In this document: positions 8,473 to 16,335 of the stretch, in pieces
Layout: each line of letters opens with the position of its first letter
How positions within the stretch are numbered: position 1 is the first letter of the stretch
NCBI GenBank assembly: GCA_029243605.1
Contig: JAQWRT010000007.1
Span: 1 to 33,288 of the forward strand
DNA: 33,288 nt
Source of the DNA: Myxococcota bacterium
GTDB taxonomy: Bacteria; Myxococcota_A; UBA9160; UBA4427
Reading direction: 5' to 3'
Translations under genes and position numbers: made by a program
The notes under the pieces: generated by a model
The model's input: only the letters and a program-made list of their open reading frames with translations
Databases searched by the model: none
Told to the model about the DNA's origin: nothing

Positions 8473-9887
8473 GCGAGTCTTCGGAAAGCGTATTTGGGCG
8501 AATGCCTCTGCTCCCCGGCGAGCGGGAATATGGAACCCTTGGCGCCAATAGCACCTGTTTCGCTTACGGGGTGGCCACCTGGTGTTTCCTGACCGGGGGA
8601 TACGTGGCCGAGTTGGTAGGCGCTCTCGAGGGCCTGATCTGCCTGGTCGCGGGGAATATGATCGGGGTGCTCCTGGCGAGCCTTCCCCTCTCTTTTGCTT
8701 GCCAAGAGAATGGTCTGGAGCAGATCGATGCCTGCCGTCCGGCGTTCGGCCCTAAAGGGATGGTTGTTGTTCTGGTCCTCTATCTAATCAACATGATCGG
8801 TTGGTCGGGTCTCATCCTTGTAATGTTCGGGAACGGGATTCGGAATATCGTCGCTGCCTTCGGGTACCAGGTAGGTGATTGGATCGTCAGCGCGGGGGTT
8901 GCGCTTGGGATCGGACTTTCATTCTTGGTGGTTACGCGTGGCGTTGCCATGCTGAATCGCTTTAACGCGATCATCACGCCTGGGCTGGTGGCGCTGGTTA
9001 TTTTCCTCTTTTACATGCTTTTCGTCGGCCATGGCTGGGAGGCGATATCTCAGGCCGAGCCTCTGGCCCCCGGGCCATCGCCCCTGGTCAATTATCTGAT
9101 CGCAGTGGAGTTGGGAATTGCCTCGGGTTTTTCCTGGTGGGGAGGCATCGGCTTTCTGGCGCGCAACACGCGTACTCGACGCAACGCGATTTTCCCAGAG
9201 GTTATCCAGTTGGGCTTCTCGGCGGGGGCCGTCTGTGCGGCGGGAACTTTCTCGGCACTCGTCGTTCAGTCGAGCGACCCCACCGAATGGATGATTCCAT
9301 TGGGCGGAGTTTTCCTGGGCGTCATCGCCCTGGTCTTCGTGGCCCTGGCGAACGTGACCTCCACGGCAGTTTCGGTCTATGCAAGCGGGCTTGCCCTGCG
9401 GCATCTGCGCGTCTTCCGTGGCGCGCAATGGAAGTGGGTCGTTTTAGCCGCCCTCTTCCCATGCCTTCCATTTGTTTTTTGGCCGGGCGAGTTGTCGAGT
9501 CTGGGCGATGCCTTTCTCGCCTACAACGGAACCATGTATGCACCGATCTCTGGGATCCTTCTCGTCGACTATTTCTTCCTGAGACGGCGAGGCGTTTCGC
9601 TCTGGTCGATCTTTGAGGACGGTGAAAACGGCCTCTATTACCATGTGAAGGGCATAAACTGGCTCGCTCTCGGGGCGTTGCTGATGGGGCAGGTGCTCTA
9701 CGTATTCCTCTACAACCCCTTTAGCGGGGCAACTCACGAGTGGTTGCGGTTTGCGAACCCCTCGCTGGCTTCCTTTCTCCTCTCAGGGCTGATCTATGGC
9801 ATGGGCATGCTGGTGCTCGGGGGAGGGCAGCGGCCAGATCGCGTGCAAGAGGTGGAGCCCGGGGGCTTCATACGGCCCAATATCTAA
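8469..9887 (+). CDS. NCS1 family nucleobase:cation symporter (purine/cytosine/allantoin permease-like)
   Basis: Inner-membrane symporter of about 472 aa with roughly 12 helices. The early segment PGEREYGTLGANSTCFAYG and the helix-1 region resemble the conserved N-terminus of NCS1 carriers. GIASGFSWWGGIGFLARNTRTRR in the middle and YNGTMYAPISGILLVDYFF near residue 360 match the family's conserved helices 6 and 10. Substrates of the family are purines, pyrimidines, hydantoins, allantoin or thiamine; which applies is unknown. I chose GTG 8469 because it overlaps the upstream stop as GTGA and avoids an extension lacking a ribosome site. The coupled 70-aa membrane protein just upstream is the clear partner candidate. 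Confidence 0.87.
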   Translation: MSESSESVFGRMPLLPGEREYGTLGANSTCFAYGVATWCFLTGGYVAELVGALEGLICLVAGNMIGVLLASLPLSFACQENGLEQIDACRPAFGPKGMVVVLVLYLINMIGWSGLILVMFGNGIRNIVAAFGYQVGDWIVSAGVALGIGLSFLVVTRGVAMLNRFNAIITPGLVALVIFLFYMLFVGHGWEAISQAEPLAPGPSPLVNYLIAVELGIASGFSWWGGIGFLARNTRTRRNAIFPEVIQLGFSAGAVCAAGTFSALVVQSSDPTEWMIPLGGVFLGVIALVFVALANVTSTAVSVYASGLALRHLRVFRGAQWKWVVLAALFPCLPFVFWPGELSSLGDAFLAYNGTMYAPISGILLVDYFFLRRRGVSLWSIFEDGENGLYYHVKGINWLALGALLMGQVLYVFLYNPFSGATHEWLRFANPSLASFLLSGLIYGMGMLVLGGGQRPDRVQEVEPGGFIRPNI

Positions 9888-10013
9888 TTCACGACTCGAT
9901 TAATTCACGGTACGATCCGAGGCAAGGAGCACCTTTGCTTCGCAGAGACTCGAGAAAAGAACGAGTTCTACGAGAGCTTTGTGCAGGCTGGAAAATGAGT
10001 TCTAGGCCGTGTC

Positions 10014-10030
10014 CGCAAAATTGTTTTGCG
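10014..10030. repeat. Perfect short hairpin upstream of the potassium channel gene
   Basis: CGCAAAA (10014-10020), loop TTG, TTTTGCG (10024-10030) is a perfect 7-bp inverted repeat 28 bases before the likely channel start. It could be the NCS1 operon terminator (127 bases after that stop), an operator or a mRNA hairpin; the sequence does not decide. Confidence 0.4.
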
Positions 10031-10058
10031 TCGCTCCCGATGGGCAAGGGAAAACGAG

Positions 10059-10643
10059 GTGAACTCATTGGGCTCCTCGGCACGCATTATCGAGTTGATA
10101 ATAATCCTTTTGGCCGCGACAGCGGTGGGCACTGCAGGCTTTGTGTACGTCGAGGGGATGGGATGGATCAACGCCTTCTACTTGGCGGTCGTCACGATCC
10201 CGACGGTGGGATACGGCGATGTCGTGCCGCTGACTCCCCCGGGCCGTATCTTTGCAGCGCTTCTGATCATTACGGGTATTGGGATAACTCTCTATTTTAT
10301 TTCAGTCATCGCAATGTTGAGTTTTGAAGGGCAATTGAGCGAGCTCTTTCACAAGAGCGGAATGAGTCGAAGGGTCGAGAGCATGAACGGGCATGTCATA
10401 GTTTGTGGATACGGTCGTTTCGGGCGCGTGGTCGCTGAAGAGTTACGTGACCAAGGACGAGAAGTTGTCGTTATCGAAAGCGATTCAAGTTTGGAGAGCG
10501 CCCTCCTCAAGGCGGAGGCCCCCTATATCATCGAGACAGCGGCGTCGGACGAAATCCTCGAGCAGGTGGGCCTCTCGCGAGGGATGCGCTTGCCCGTTAG
10601 CGCCTTTCCTTACTCAAGAAGCACGGAGTTTGTACCGCAATGA
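10059..10643 (+). CDS. Two-helix potassium channel with a cut-short RCK/TrkA-N domain
   Basis: Inner-membrane K+ channel subunit with the architecture TM1 (about 10-30), pore loop and TM2 (about 70-90). The selectivity filter TVGYGD is intact. It is followed by an RCK nucleotide-binding domain beginning VIVCGYGRFGRVVAEEL with an acidic end of strand two (VVVIES). In MthK-type channels the RCK domain runs about 120-220 residues. Here it stops about 70 residues in, after a GLSRGM position, and ends with 19 unrelated residues. The other frames do not recover the missing part, so the 3' end appears replaced or deleted. GTG 10059 is the likely start; the frame is open to TTG 10026. The TGA overlaps the sulfotransferase ATG as ATGA. 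Confidence 0.75.
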   Translation: MNSLGSSARIIELIIILLAATAVGTAGFVYVEGMGWINAFYLAVVTIPTVGYGDVVPLTPPGRIFAALLIITGIGITLYFISVIAMLSFEGQLSELFHKSGMSRRVESMNGHVIVCGYGRFGRVVAEELRDQGREVVVIESDSSLESALLKAEAPYIIETAASDEILEQVGLSRGMRLPVSAFPYSRSTEFVPQ

Positions 10644-11635
10644 TATCCATGAGGAAGACTGCATCATTGGCGCTGCGCTCGCTGAGTAATTGGCACCGGC
10701 CAGGAGAGCTCCCGAATGTGTTCGTGTTCACGACTCCCAGGAGCGGATCCACGTGGCTGATGGAGTTGATCAATACGCAGCCAGGCTTCAAGCAATGCGA
10801 CGAGCCCCTGGATTTACGTCTGCCCTCTATTGTCAGTCGGCTGGGCATTTCGAGCTGGAAAGAACTCCAGAAAGACGCGAATTGGCCTGTGGTCGAGAAC
10901 TATTTTCAGGGCCTTTGCGATGGCCGGTATCGATTCCTCAACCCGTCACCCTTTGTTCCCAATTATAAGCCGGTGACCAATAGGCTCCTGGCCAAGATTC
11001 TTCACGGTGGAGAAGGGCAGATCGCTCGCCTGGCGGAGAGTTGTAATGCTCGCGTGGTGCTTCTTCTTCGGCATCCAATCCCGGTCAGCTTGTCTCGCGA
11101 GGTGTACCCCCGACTCGACGCTTTTCTCGAGAGCGATTACAGCAATTACTTTTCCCCAGATGAGCTCGATTACGGTCGCCATATTCTTCGTTCGGGATCT
11201 GACCTTGAGAAGGGGGTGCTCGACTGGTCGCTTCAGAACGCTGTACCTCTGCGCTCGGTCCAAGAGGACTGGTTGGTGATCAGTTACGAAGAATTGGTGT
11301 TGAGACCGGGCCCGGTTATCGGTCGGCTGGCTGACTCGTTGGCTCTCAGGGACCAACACCGACTTGAGGTCAACCTGGCAAAGCCTTCGGCGACCGTGAG
11401 AAAGTCGGATGCAGCGACGATCGCGATGTTTGATGACGGTCGAGCCGAGCGTGACCCATGGTGGCTCGTGACGCGATGGCGGGAAAAGGTCGATGAGGAC
11501 GAGGAGCGTCGCTTGATGGAAATTCCGGCCCGTTTCGGAATCGACTGCTACCGCTTCGGCGAGGCTCTCCCACTCCCGCCCGTGTGGATGGGTGAAGAAC
11601 TGCCCGCCCTCGCACGGGGCGAAGCGCCTGATTGA
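10640..11635 (+). CDS. PAPS-dependent sulfotransferase family protein
   Basis: Transfers sulfate from PAPS to a hydroxyl or amine, usually on carbohydrates, lipids or small molecules. The 5'-phosphosulfate loop is TTPRSGSTWLMEL (P33-L40 core), right after the first beta strand. The 3'-phosphate region is VVLLLRHPIPVSLSREVYP (about 137-155), with Arg and a following Ser. The length, 331 aa, is typical. No signal peptide or membrane helix, so it is cytoplasmic. Its ATG overlaps the stop of the truncated potassium channel gene (ATGA); a second in-frame ATG at 10649 is possible. The substrate is unknown, and the coupling to a channel gene is not a known functional link. Confidence 0.82.
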   Translation: MISMRKTASLALRSLSNWHRPGELPNVFVFTTPRSGSTWLMELINTQPGFKQCDEPLDLRLPSIVSRLGISSWKELQKDANWPVVENYFQGLCDGRYRFLNPSPFVPNYKPVTNRLLAKILHGGEGQIARLAESCNARVVLLLRHPIPVSLSREVYPRLDAFLESDYSNYFSPDELDYGRHILRSGSDLEKGVLDWSLQNAVPLRSVQEDWLVISYEELVLRPGPVIGRLADSLALRDQHRLEVNLAKPSATVRKSDAATIAMFDDGRAERDPWWLVTRWREKVDEDEERRLMEIPARFGIDCYRFGEALPLPPVWMGEELPALARGEAPD

Positions 11636-11778
11636 AATTCGAGGGGTCTACGCCCTTGTGGTGCTGGGGCGGCGGAGGCTCGTTCTCAATGGGTTGCATT
11701 GCCCGACCGGGTGGGGCGGCACGAGTCGCTTCCCTGCGGGGTTGAAGTGGGGGTGGGATGTTCGATACCTCTTAGTCT

Positions 11779-14301
11779 GTGCCTAGGCGTCGGGCCCTAG
11801 GCCGAGCAGGGGAGTATGAGAGCGCTTTGTTGAGGTCGATCCAGTCTCTATCCGCCCAACTCTTCGTGTTGGGGCTAGCCCTGCTCGCGGGGGTTGTTTC
11901 CCAGGCTTGGGGCGATGGGATCGACGATTTCAACGTTAGTTGGACCGGCAGGGCGCTGAGCGCCCAGCGGCTTCTGGATCTCGACTTGCCGATGTCCGAA
12001 ATCAGCCGAATCGGCACTCATAACGCCTTCAACTCCGGGGTCTACAGCACGGCGACTTCCTACCTCGACCCCAATCAGGTGGATTCGATCTACAACCAGT
12101 TGAGAATCGGCGCCCGGGCGATCGAGTTGGATGTTCATTGGACCCCCAAGGCAGAGGGGGTTTTCTCGTTTCCGAATCGTTTGCTTCTGTGCCATGGGAC
12201 CGCCGGGCATTTCGGTTGCAGTACGAGCGATCGCTACCTGGCCGAGGGCCTCGACGAGATCAACGCCTGGCTGAACTCGTCCGCCAGTCAGGATCAGGTG
12301 CTGCTCCTTCATCTGGAAGATCACATGGATGGGGAACATGGGGAGGCCTATAACCAGATCGCCAGTCGTTTTGGAAACCTCGTCTACCCCAGTGGAGGCT
12401 GCGGTGATCTTCCCGGGAGCTTGACCAAGGCCGATGTACTCGCTGCAGGGAAGAAGGTTTTGATCTGGAACCAGGGGGGCTGCAGTGGGGACGCCAATTG
12501 GAACGGGATGGTCTTTACCGGGCTCGGCGGGCTGAGCCGGGTCTGGGAGGACTCGACCACGATTGGAGGTATCGGCGGGGCGGGGGCTTCGATTAGTGCC
12601 TCCGACGTGACCAGCTATTTCGCCAACGGCACGAATATCGTGGCTCTCGATCAGTTTCATCAGAACGATGCACGGCTCCCGGCGGCGATCTGGAGCTGGG
12701 AGGTCAACGAGCCCAACGATTTTGGTGGAAGCGAGGACTGTGCGTCCCAAGTGGCCAACGGTCGCTGGAACGATGACGCCTGCAGCCTTCAGAATTTCTT
12801 CGCCTGCCAGCATAGGGGCAATGGGAGCTGGGCCATCAGCGCATTGAACGATATCTGGCAGGGGGGAGTCTCGGCGTGCGCATCCCTGGGTTCGGAATAC
12901 GAGTTCGGCCGTCCCTCGAATAGCCAGGAGAATCAAGCGCTCAAGCAGGCTCGGGAGTCTGTGGGCCAGAGCCGGGTTTGGCTCAATCACAACGATCTCG
13001 CGGTTGAAGGCGATTGGCACAAGGGAAGTGTCGACGACGCGATTTTCTTCGCTGGGCAGTTGACCCTGCTCGGGGCCGAGTCCGTAGCCGGAATTTCTCG
13101 TTTTCTCGAGCTTGGAGCCGATTGCAATCTGAAACTCTTCAGCATTCAGAACGGGGTTGTGGGAGGGAGTCTCTGGAGCACCGACACGCAGAATCAGGGG
13201 ATTAACTGTCGAGTGGAATTCCAGGCCGACGGCAACTTTGTGCTCTACGAGGGCGGGGGGCAGGTTCTTTGGACATCGGGAACCTCGGGGACGAGTGGGG
13301 CACAGCTGCGAATCCAGGGCGACGGAAACTTGGTGGTCTACAACGGCTCGAATCAGGCCCTCTGGCAGAGCTACACCAATTATCCCCTGGAGTACCACTT
13401 CGCCGGGGAAGCACTGGCTCTTTTTGCCCCTCAGATCCTTCACAGCCAGAACCGTAAAATGGAGATGTTGGAGGATTGCAATCTCGTCCTCTACAGCTTC
13501 GAAAACGGGGAGACCGGGGGGGTGGTTTGGCACAGTGATACGGCAGGGCAGGGCCCGGGTTGCAGCGCGAATTTCCAGGCCGACGGAAATTTCGTGGTCT
13601 ATTCGGGAAGCGGTTCGGCGCTTTGGGCATCTGGGACATCGGGAACCACTGGAGGGATTTTGAGCCTTCAGGAGGATGGGAATCTGGTGGTCTACAACGG
13701 AGCGGGGCAGCCGCTCTGGTCCGCGGGTTCGAATATTTCAGGGGAGCTTATCTGGAATGCGGGCCAATTTGACCTTGGAGCGGGCCAATGGGCTCAGAGC
13801 CTGAATCGCAAGTTGATCATGCAAGACGATTGCAATCTGGTTCTTTTGAACGTCGAGAATGCCATTGTGGGTGGGCCGCTCTGGAATAGCGGAACCGCGG
13901 GCCTGGGCAGTGATTGCGAACTTCGCTTTCAGGCCGATGGAAACCTCGTGGTCTATGACGGTCTAGGTCAGCCGCGCTGGGCTTCCGGAACGTCGGGGAC
14001 TTCCGGCGCCGAGTTAAGGCTGCAGGCCGATGGCAATATGGTCGTGTACAACGGGGCGGGAGAGCCACTCTGGGCCACGTTTACTCCGGGTACCTACCCG
14101 AATACCTGGGCCTGCGGTGACTTCTCCTGCAACGGTTATGAGACCTGCTCGAGTTGCGCGGCGGACTGCGGGGCTTGCTCCGGGGGAGGGGGAGGCGGCA
14201 TTGCAGTACCCCTGCTCTCGGAGAAAGGCCTGGCGCTCCTCTTGGTCGTGCTCGCCGGTGCAGCGCTATTGCGGGGGGGGCGAGGACGAGCCTCGGACTG
14301 A
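11779..14301 (+). CDS. Secreted PI-PLC-like phosphodiesterase with C-type-lectin-like and triple bulb-lectin modules, C-terminal anchor
   Basis: Large extracellular protein of about 840 aa. A signal peptide (LFVLGLALLAGVVSQAWG) ends near residue 49. The PI-PLC X-like domain (about 70-300) has H81 (IGTHN), E116/D118 (IELDVHW) and H139 (LLCHG), so the general acid/base pair and metal acidic residues appear present. Residues 305-344 look like the C-terminal half of a C-type lectin (WSWEVNEPND, EDC, RWND), then about 357-415 look like its N-terminal half. Residues 438-770 hold three bulb-type lectin domains with nine QxDxNxVxY-like motifs. A Cys-rich CGD..C...E.C..C..DCGAC linker and a VPLLSEKG + hydrophobic + Arg tail end it. 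GTG 11779 has no clear ribosome site; TTG 11827 is the alternative start. Confidence 0.85.
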   Translation: MPRRRALGRAGEYESALLRSIQSLSAQLFVLGLALLAGVVSQAWGDGIDDFNVSWTGRALSAQRLLDLDLPMSEISRIGTHNAFNSGVYSTATSYLDPNQVDSIYNQLRIGARAIELDVHWTPKAEGVFSFPNRLLLCHGTAGHFGCSTSDRYLAEGLDEINAWLNSSASQDQVLLLHLEDHMDGEHGEAYNQIASRFGNLVYPSGGCGDLPGSLTKADVLAAGKKVLIWNQGGCSGDANWNGMVFTGLGGLSRVWEDSTTIGGIGGAGASISASDVTSYFANGTNIVALDQFHQNDARLPAAIWSWEVNEPNDFGGSEDCASQVANGRWNDDACSLQNFFACQHRGNGSWAISALNDIWQGGVSACASLGSEYEFGRPSNSQENQALKQARESVGQSRVWLNHNDLAVEGDWHKGSVDDAIFFAGQLTLLGAESVAGISRFLELGADCNLKLFSIQNGVVGGSLWSTDTQNQGINCRVEFQADGNFVLYEGGGQVLWTSGTSGTSGAQLRIQGDGNLVVYNGSNQALWQSYTNYPLEYHFAGEALALFAPQILHSQNRKMEMLEDCNLVLYSFENGETGGVVWHSDTAGQGPGCSANFQADGNFVVYSGSGSALWASGTSGTTGGILSLQEDGNLVVYNGAGQPLWSAGSNISGELIWNAGQFDLGAGQWAQSLNRKLIMQDDCNLVLLNVENAIVGGPLWNSGTAGLGSDCELRFQADGNLVVYDGLGQPRWASGTSGTSGAELRLQADGNMVVYNGAGEPLWATFTPGTYPNTWACGDFSCNGYETCSSCAADCGACSGGGGGGIAVPLLSEKGLALLLVVLAGAALLRGGRGRASD

Positions 14302-14564
14302 AGCCCGGTTGGGCCACCGTGACGCCTGCCCGGTGGCGAGAGCGGGCATTCAATCGGGGCCTCGACCCTCAGGCCGCTTGTTTGAGTCGCGGGTCGTAGC
14401 TCGGGAGAGCAGTCCCTCACGCCCTTTGCAGCATGAGCAATCGCCGATGCAATGCGTTAGCAAGCGGCCTTTTTGCAAGGGCTTGGGTAGCCGGCTCAAT
14501 GCGGGCCTCCTGGAGGTATTGGCCTGAGCTATCGCTGGGGAGGTTGGGGGGGCCTAGGCTCTGG
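14302..14564. other. Intergenic region between convergent PLC-lectin and crotonase genes
   Basis: No gene seen in these 263 bases. Two overlapping short inverted repeats stand just after the PLC-lectin stop: CCACCG (14314-14319) with CGGTGG (14331-14336), and TGCCCG (14327-14332) with CGGGCA (14343-14348). They are mutually exclusive and lack a U-tract, so a terminator is only possible. Confidence 0.35.
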
Positions 14565-15317
14565 CTACTTGCCCTTCCAGTGGGGTTCTCGCTTCTCCGC
14601 GAAAGCGACGGCTCCCTCTCGAGCATCTTGCGAGGCGAAGATCGAGGCGGTGTCGGCATTCTGAAACTCCCAAAATTCCGAGTCGGTCATGCCCTGGCTC
14701 TGCCGCAAGACGCGCTTGGAGAGTTGGAGCGAGAGCGGAGCGTTCTTGCTGATCCGCTCGGCGAGTTCGAGTGCGGCCTCGGCGCTCTGGCCGGGATCGG
14801 CCAAGTGATCGACGAGACCGATGGCGTGGGCCTCCTCCGAGAGGATCGGCTCCGCGGTGAGCGCGAGATCCATCGCCTTTCCGAGGCCGACTCGTTGGGG
14901 CAGGCGGAGGAGCGCGCCTCCTGCGGCGAACAGGCCTCGCTTGGCCTCGGGGATGCCAAAGGGAATTCCTCGGGCGGCCACGATGAGGTCGCAAGCCAGG
15001 GCGATTTCGAGCCCTCCGGCCAGGGCGAAGCCCTCCACGGCTGCAATGAGCGGCTTGCTGCCTCCCTGAATTAGGAAATCCGAGAAGCCTTCGGGAGGGC
15101 CTTCGGTGGCGAAGGCTTTTAGGTCCATGCCGGCGGAGAATCCCTTGCCCGCGCCGGTCAAGACGCCAATGGAAAGGTCGTCGTCTTCGTCCAATTGGCG
15201 GATGGCGGCGACGAGTTGGTTGCCCATGGCGGAGTTCACCGAGTTGCGGGCCTCCGGACGGTTCAGGGTGATCAGTAGAACTCTCCCGCGGGTCTCGCTG
15301 ATAATTTCCTGGGACAC
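14565..15317 (-). CDS. Enoyl-CoA hydratase/isomerase (crotonase superfamily)
   Basis: Cytoplasmic CoA-thioester enzyme of 250 aa, probably hydrating or isomerising an enoyl-CoA. The oxyanion-hole regions are GFSAGMDLKAF (about 62-72) and the GFALAGGLEIALACD segment (about 98-112). FGIPEAKRGLFAAGG carries one catalytic Glu (PE) while the second Glu position is Ala, so it may be an isomerase-type or atypical hydratase. I chose GTG 15317 because GGAGGAG lies six bases upstream; the frame is open to GTG 15332 with no ribosome site. It is divergent from the SDR at 15527 and shares a palindrome-containing upstream region with it. Confidence 0.9.
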   Translation of the reverse strand: MSQEIISETRGRVLLITLNRPEARNSVNSAMGNQLVAAIRQLDEDDDLSIGVLTGAGKGFSAGMDLKAFATEGPPEGFSDFLIQGGSKPLIAAVEGFALAGGLEIALACDLIVAARGIPFGIPEAKRGLFAAGGALLRLPQRVGLGKAMDLALTAEPILSEEAHAIGLVDHLADPGQSAEAALELAERISKNAPLSLQLSKRVLRQSQGMTDSEFWEFQNADTASIFASQDAREGAVAFAEKREPHWKGK

Positions 15318-15380
15318 CGATGTCTCCTCCACCTTATTTGTTCCTCCCGGCAGTCCTGCTCGAGGGGTCGATAAGATAAT

Positions 15381-15419
15381 GAAAACTCGCGAGTACGGAG
15401 AGCAACTCTCGCGATTTTC
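15381..15419. promoter_or_regulatory. Candidate operator: paired TCGCGA palindromes in a divergent promoter
   Basis: The gap between the divergent crotonase and SDR contains a perfect 10-base palindrome ACTCGCGAGT (15385-15394) and a second TCGCGA core (15409-15414). The outer parts GAAAACTCGCGAG and the reverse of CTCTCGCGATTTTC are nearly inverted copies. This arrangement fits a site for a dimeric repressor of TetR type, but no regulator gene is in the window. Confidence 0.4.
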
Positions 15420-15526
15420 TTGTGGGGCCCGGGGACTCCGAGGCCTGGAGGTTCGAGACGTTGGGGCCTGGGGCTTTGCGGGCCTTGGGCCCCTGTGCGA
15501 TAACCCCAGCGAAGAGGAGTAGCGCG

Positions 15527-16303
15527 ATGGATTTGGGAATAGTCGGTCGAAAGGCCATTGTCTGCGGGGCCAGTCGGGGTTTGGGGCGAGGCTGTGCTCA
15601 GGCGCTCGCAGCCGAGGGCGCCGAGGTTTGGGCCGCAGCGCGAACCCCCGAGACCCTCGAGCGTGCGGTCGCCGAGATACGGGCTGCTGGCGGTGAGGCG
15701 ACCGCGGTGCTCGCCGATGTGACCTCGGAGCAGGGGCGCGCCAAGCTCCTCAAGGCCTGTCCCGCTCCGGATATTCTCGTGAATAATGCCGGAGGCCCGC
15801 CGCCTGGGAATTTTCGGGATTGGACGCGAGAGGATTGGATCAAGGCCATCGACGCCAACATGCTGTCGGCGATCGAGCTGATTCGGTTGACCGTCGACGG
15901 CATGAGCGAGAGACGATTTGGGCGGATCGTCAATATCACGAGTTATATGGTGAAGTCGCCCCTCGGTGTCCTGGGTCTTTCGAACGGAGCACGCTCGGGG
16001 CTGACGGGTTTTGTCGGTGGCTTGGCACGGGAAGTGGCCGGGGAGGGCGTGACGGTGAACAACCTCCTCCCCGGACAATTCGATACCGACCGACTTCGCA
16101 GCAACCATGAGAAGATGGCGGCGGGGAGCGGTTCCGATTTGGAGCAGGTGAGGACAAGCGCTCGAGGCGCCATCCCGGCGGGGCGCTTCGGCCAACCGGA
16201 TGAGTTCGGGGCGACCTGCGCATTCCTCTGCAGTGAGTGGGCGTCCTATATCACCGGGCAGAATATTCTGCTCGACGGTGGCCAGTACCCCGGGATGCTC
16301 TAG
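15527..16303 (+). CDS. SDR family protein, atypical subgroup lacking the YxxxK motif (FabG-like fold)
   Basis: Rossmann-fold protein of 258 aa related to 3-oxoacyl-ACP reductases. The cofactor motif is GASRGLGRG (about 14-22) and the NNAGG motif is at about 86-90, so nucleotide binding is expected. After ITSY (137-140), where SDRs have YxxxK, this protein has LSNGARSG (151-158): both Tyr and Lys are missing. This matches a known BKR-like SDR subgroup that lacks the standard tetrad and whose reaction is unclear. ATG 15527 has GAGGAG nine bases upstream. It is convergent with the MDR reductase 32 bases away and divergent from a crotonase, suggesting acyl-CoA metabolism. Confidence 0.87.
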   Translation: MDLGIVGRKAIVCGASRGLGRGCAQALAAEGAEVWAAARTPETLERAVAEIRAAGGEATAVLADVTSEQGRAKLLKACPAPDILVNNAGGPPPGNFRDWTREDWIKAIDANMLSAIELIRLTVDGMSERRFGRIVNITSYMVKSPLGVLGLSNGARSGLTGFVGGLAREVAGEGVTVNNLLPGQFDTDRLRSNHEKMAAGSGSDLEQVRTSARGAIPAGRFGQPDEFGATCAFLCSEWASYITGQNILLDGGQYPGML

Positions 16304-16335
16304 ACGGCTCGCACTGCCCTGGGCTCAAAAGGCTT

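Noticed and set aside
10560..10689. Frameshift that would restore the full potassium channel RCK domain
   Set aside because: Both other frames were read; neither gives RCK-like sequence before the sulfotransferase begins.
11875..13533. Long minus-strand open frame (552 codons)
   Set aside because: Antisense to the PLC-lectin gene; no domain, and the plus-strand reading has clear motifs.
15272..16195. Minus-strand open frame (307 codons)
   Set aside because: Antisense to the atypical SDR and overlaps the divergent promoter region; no domain.
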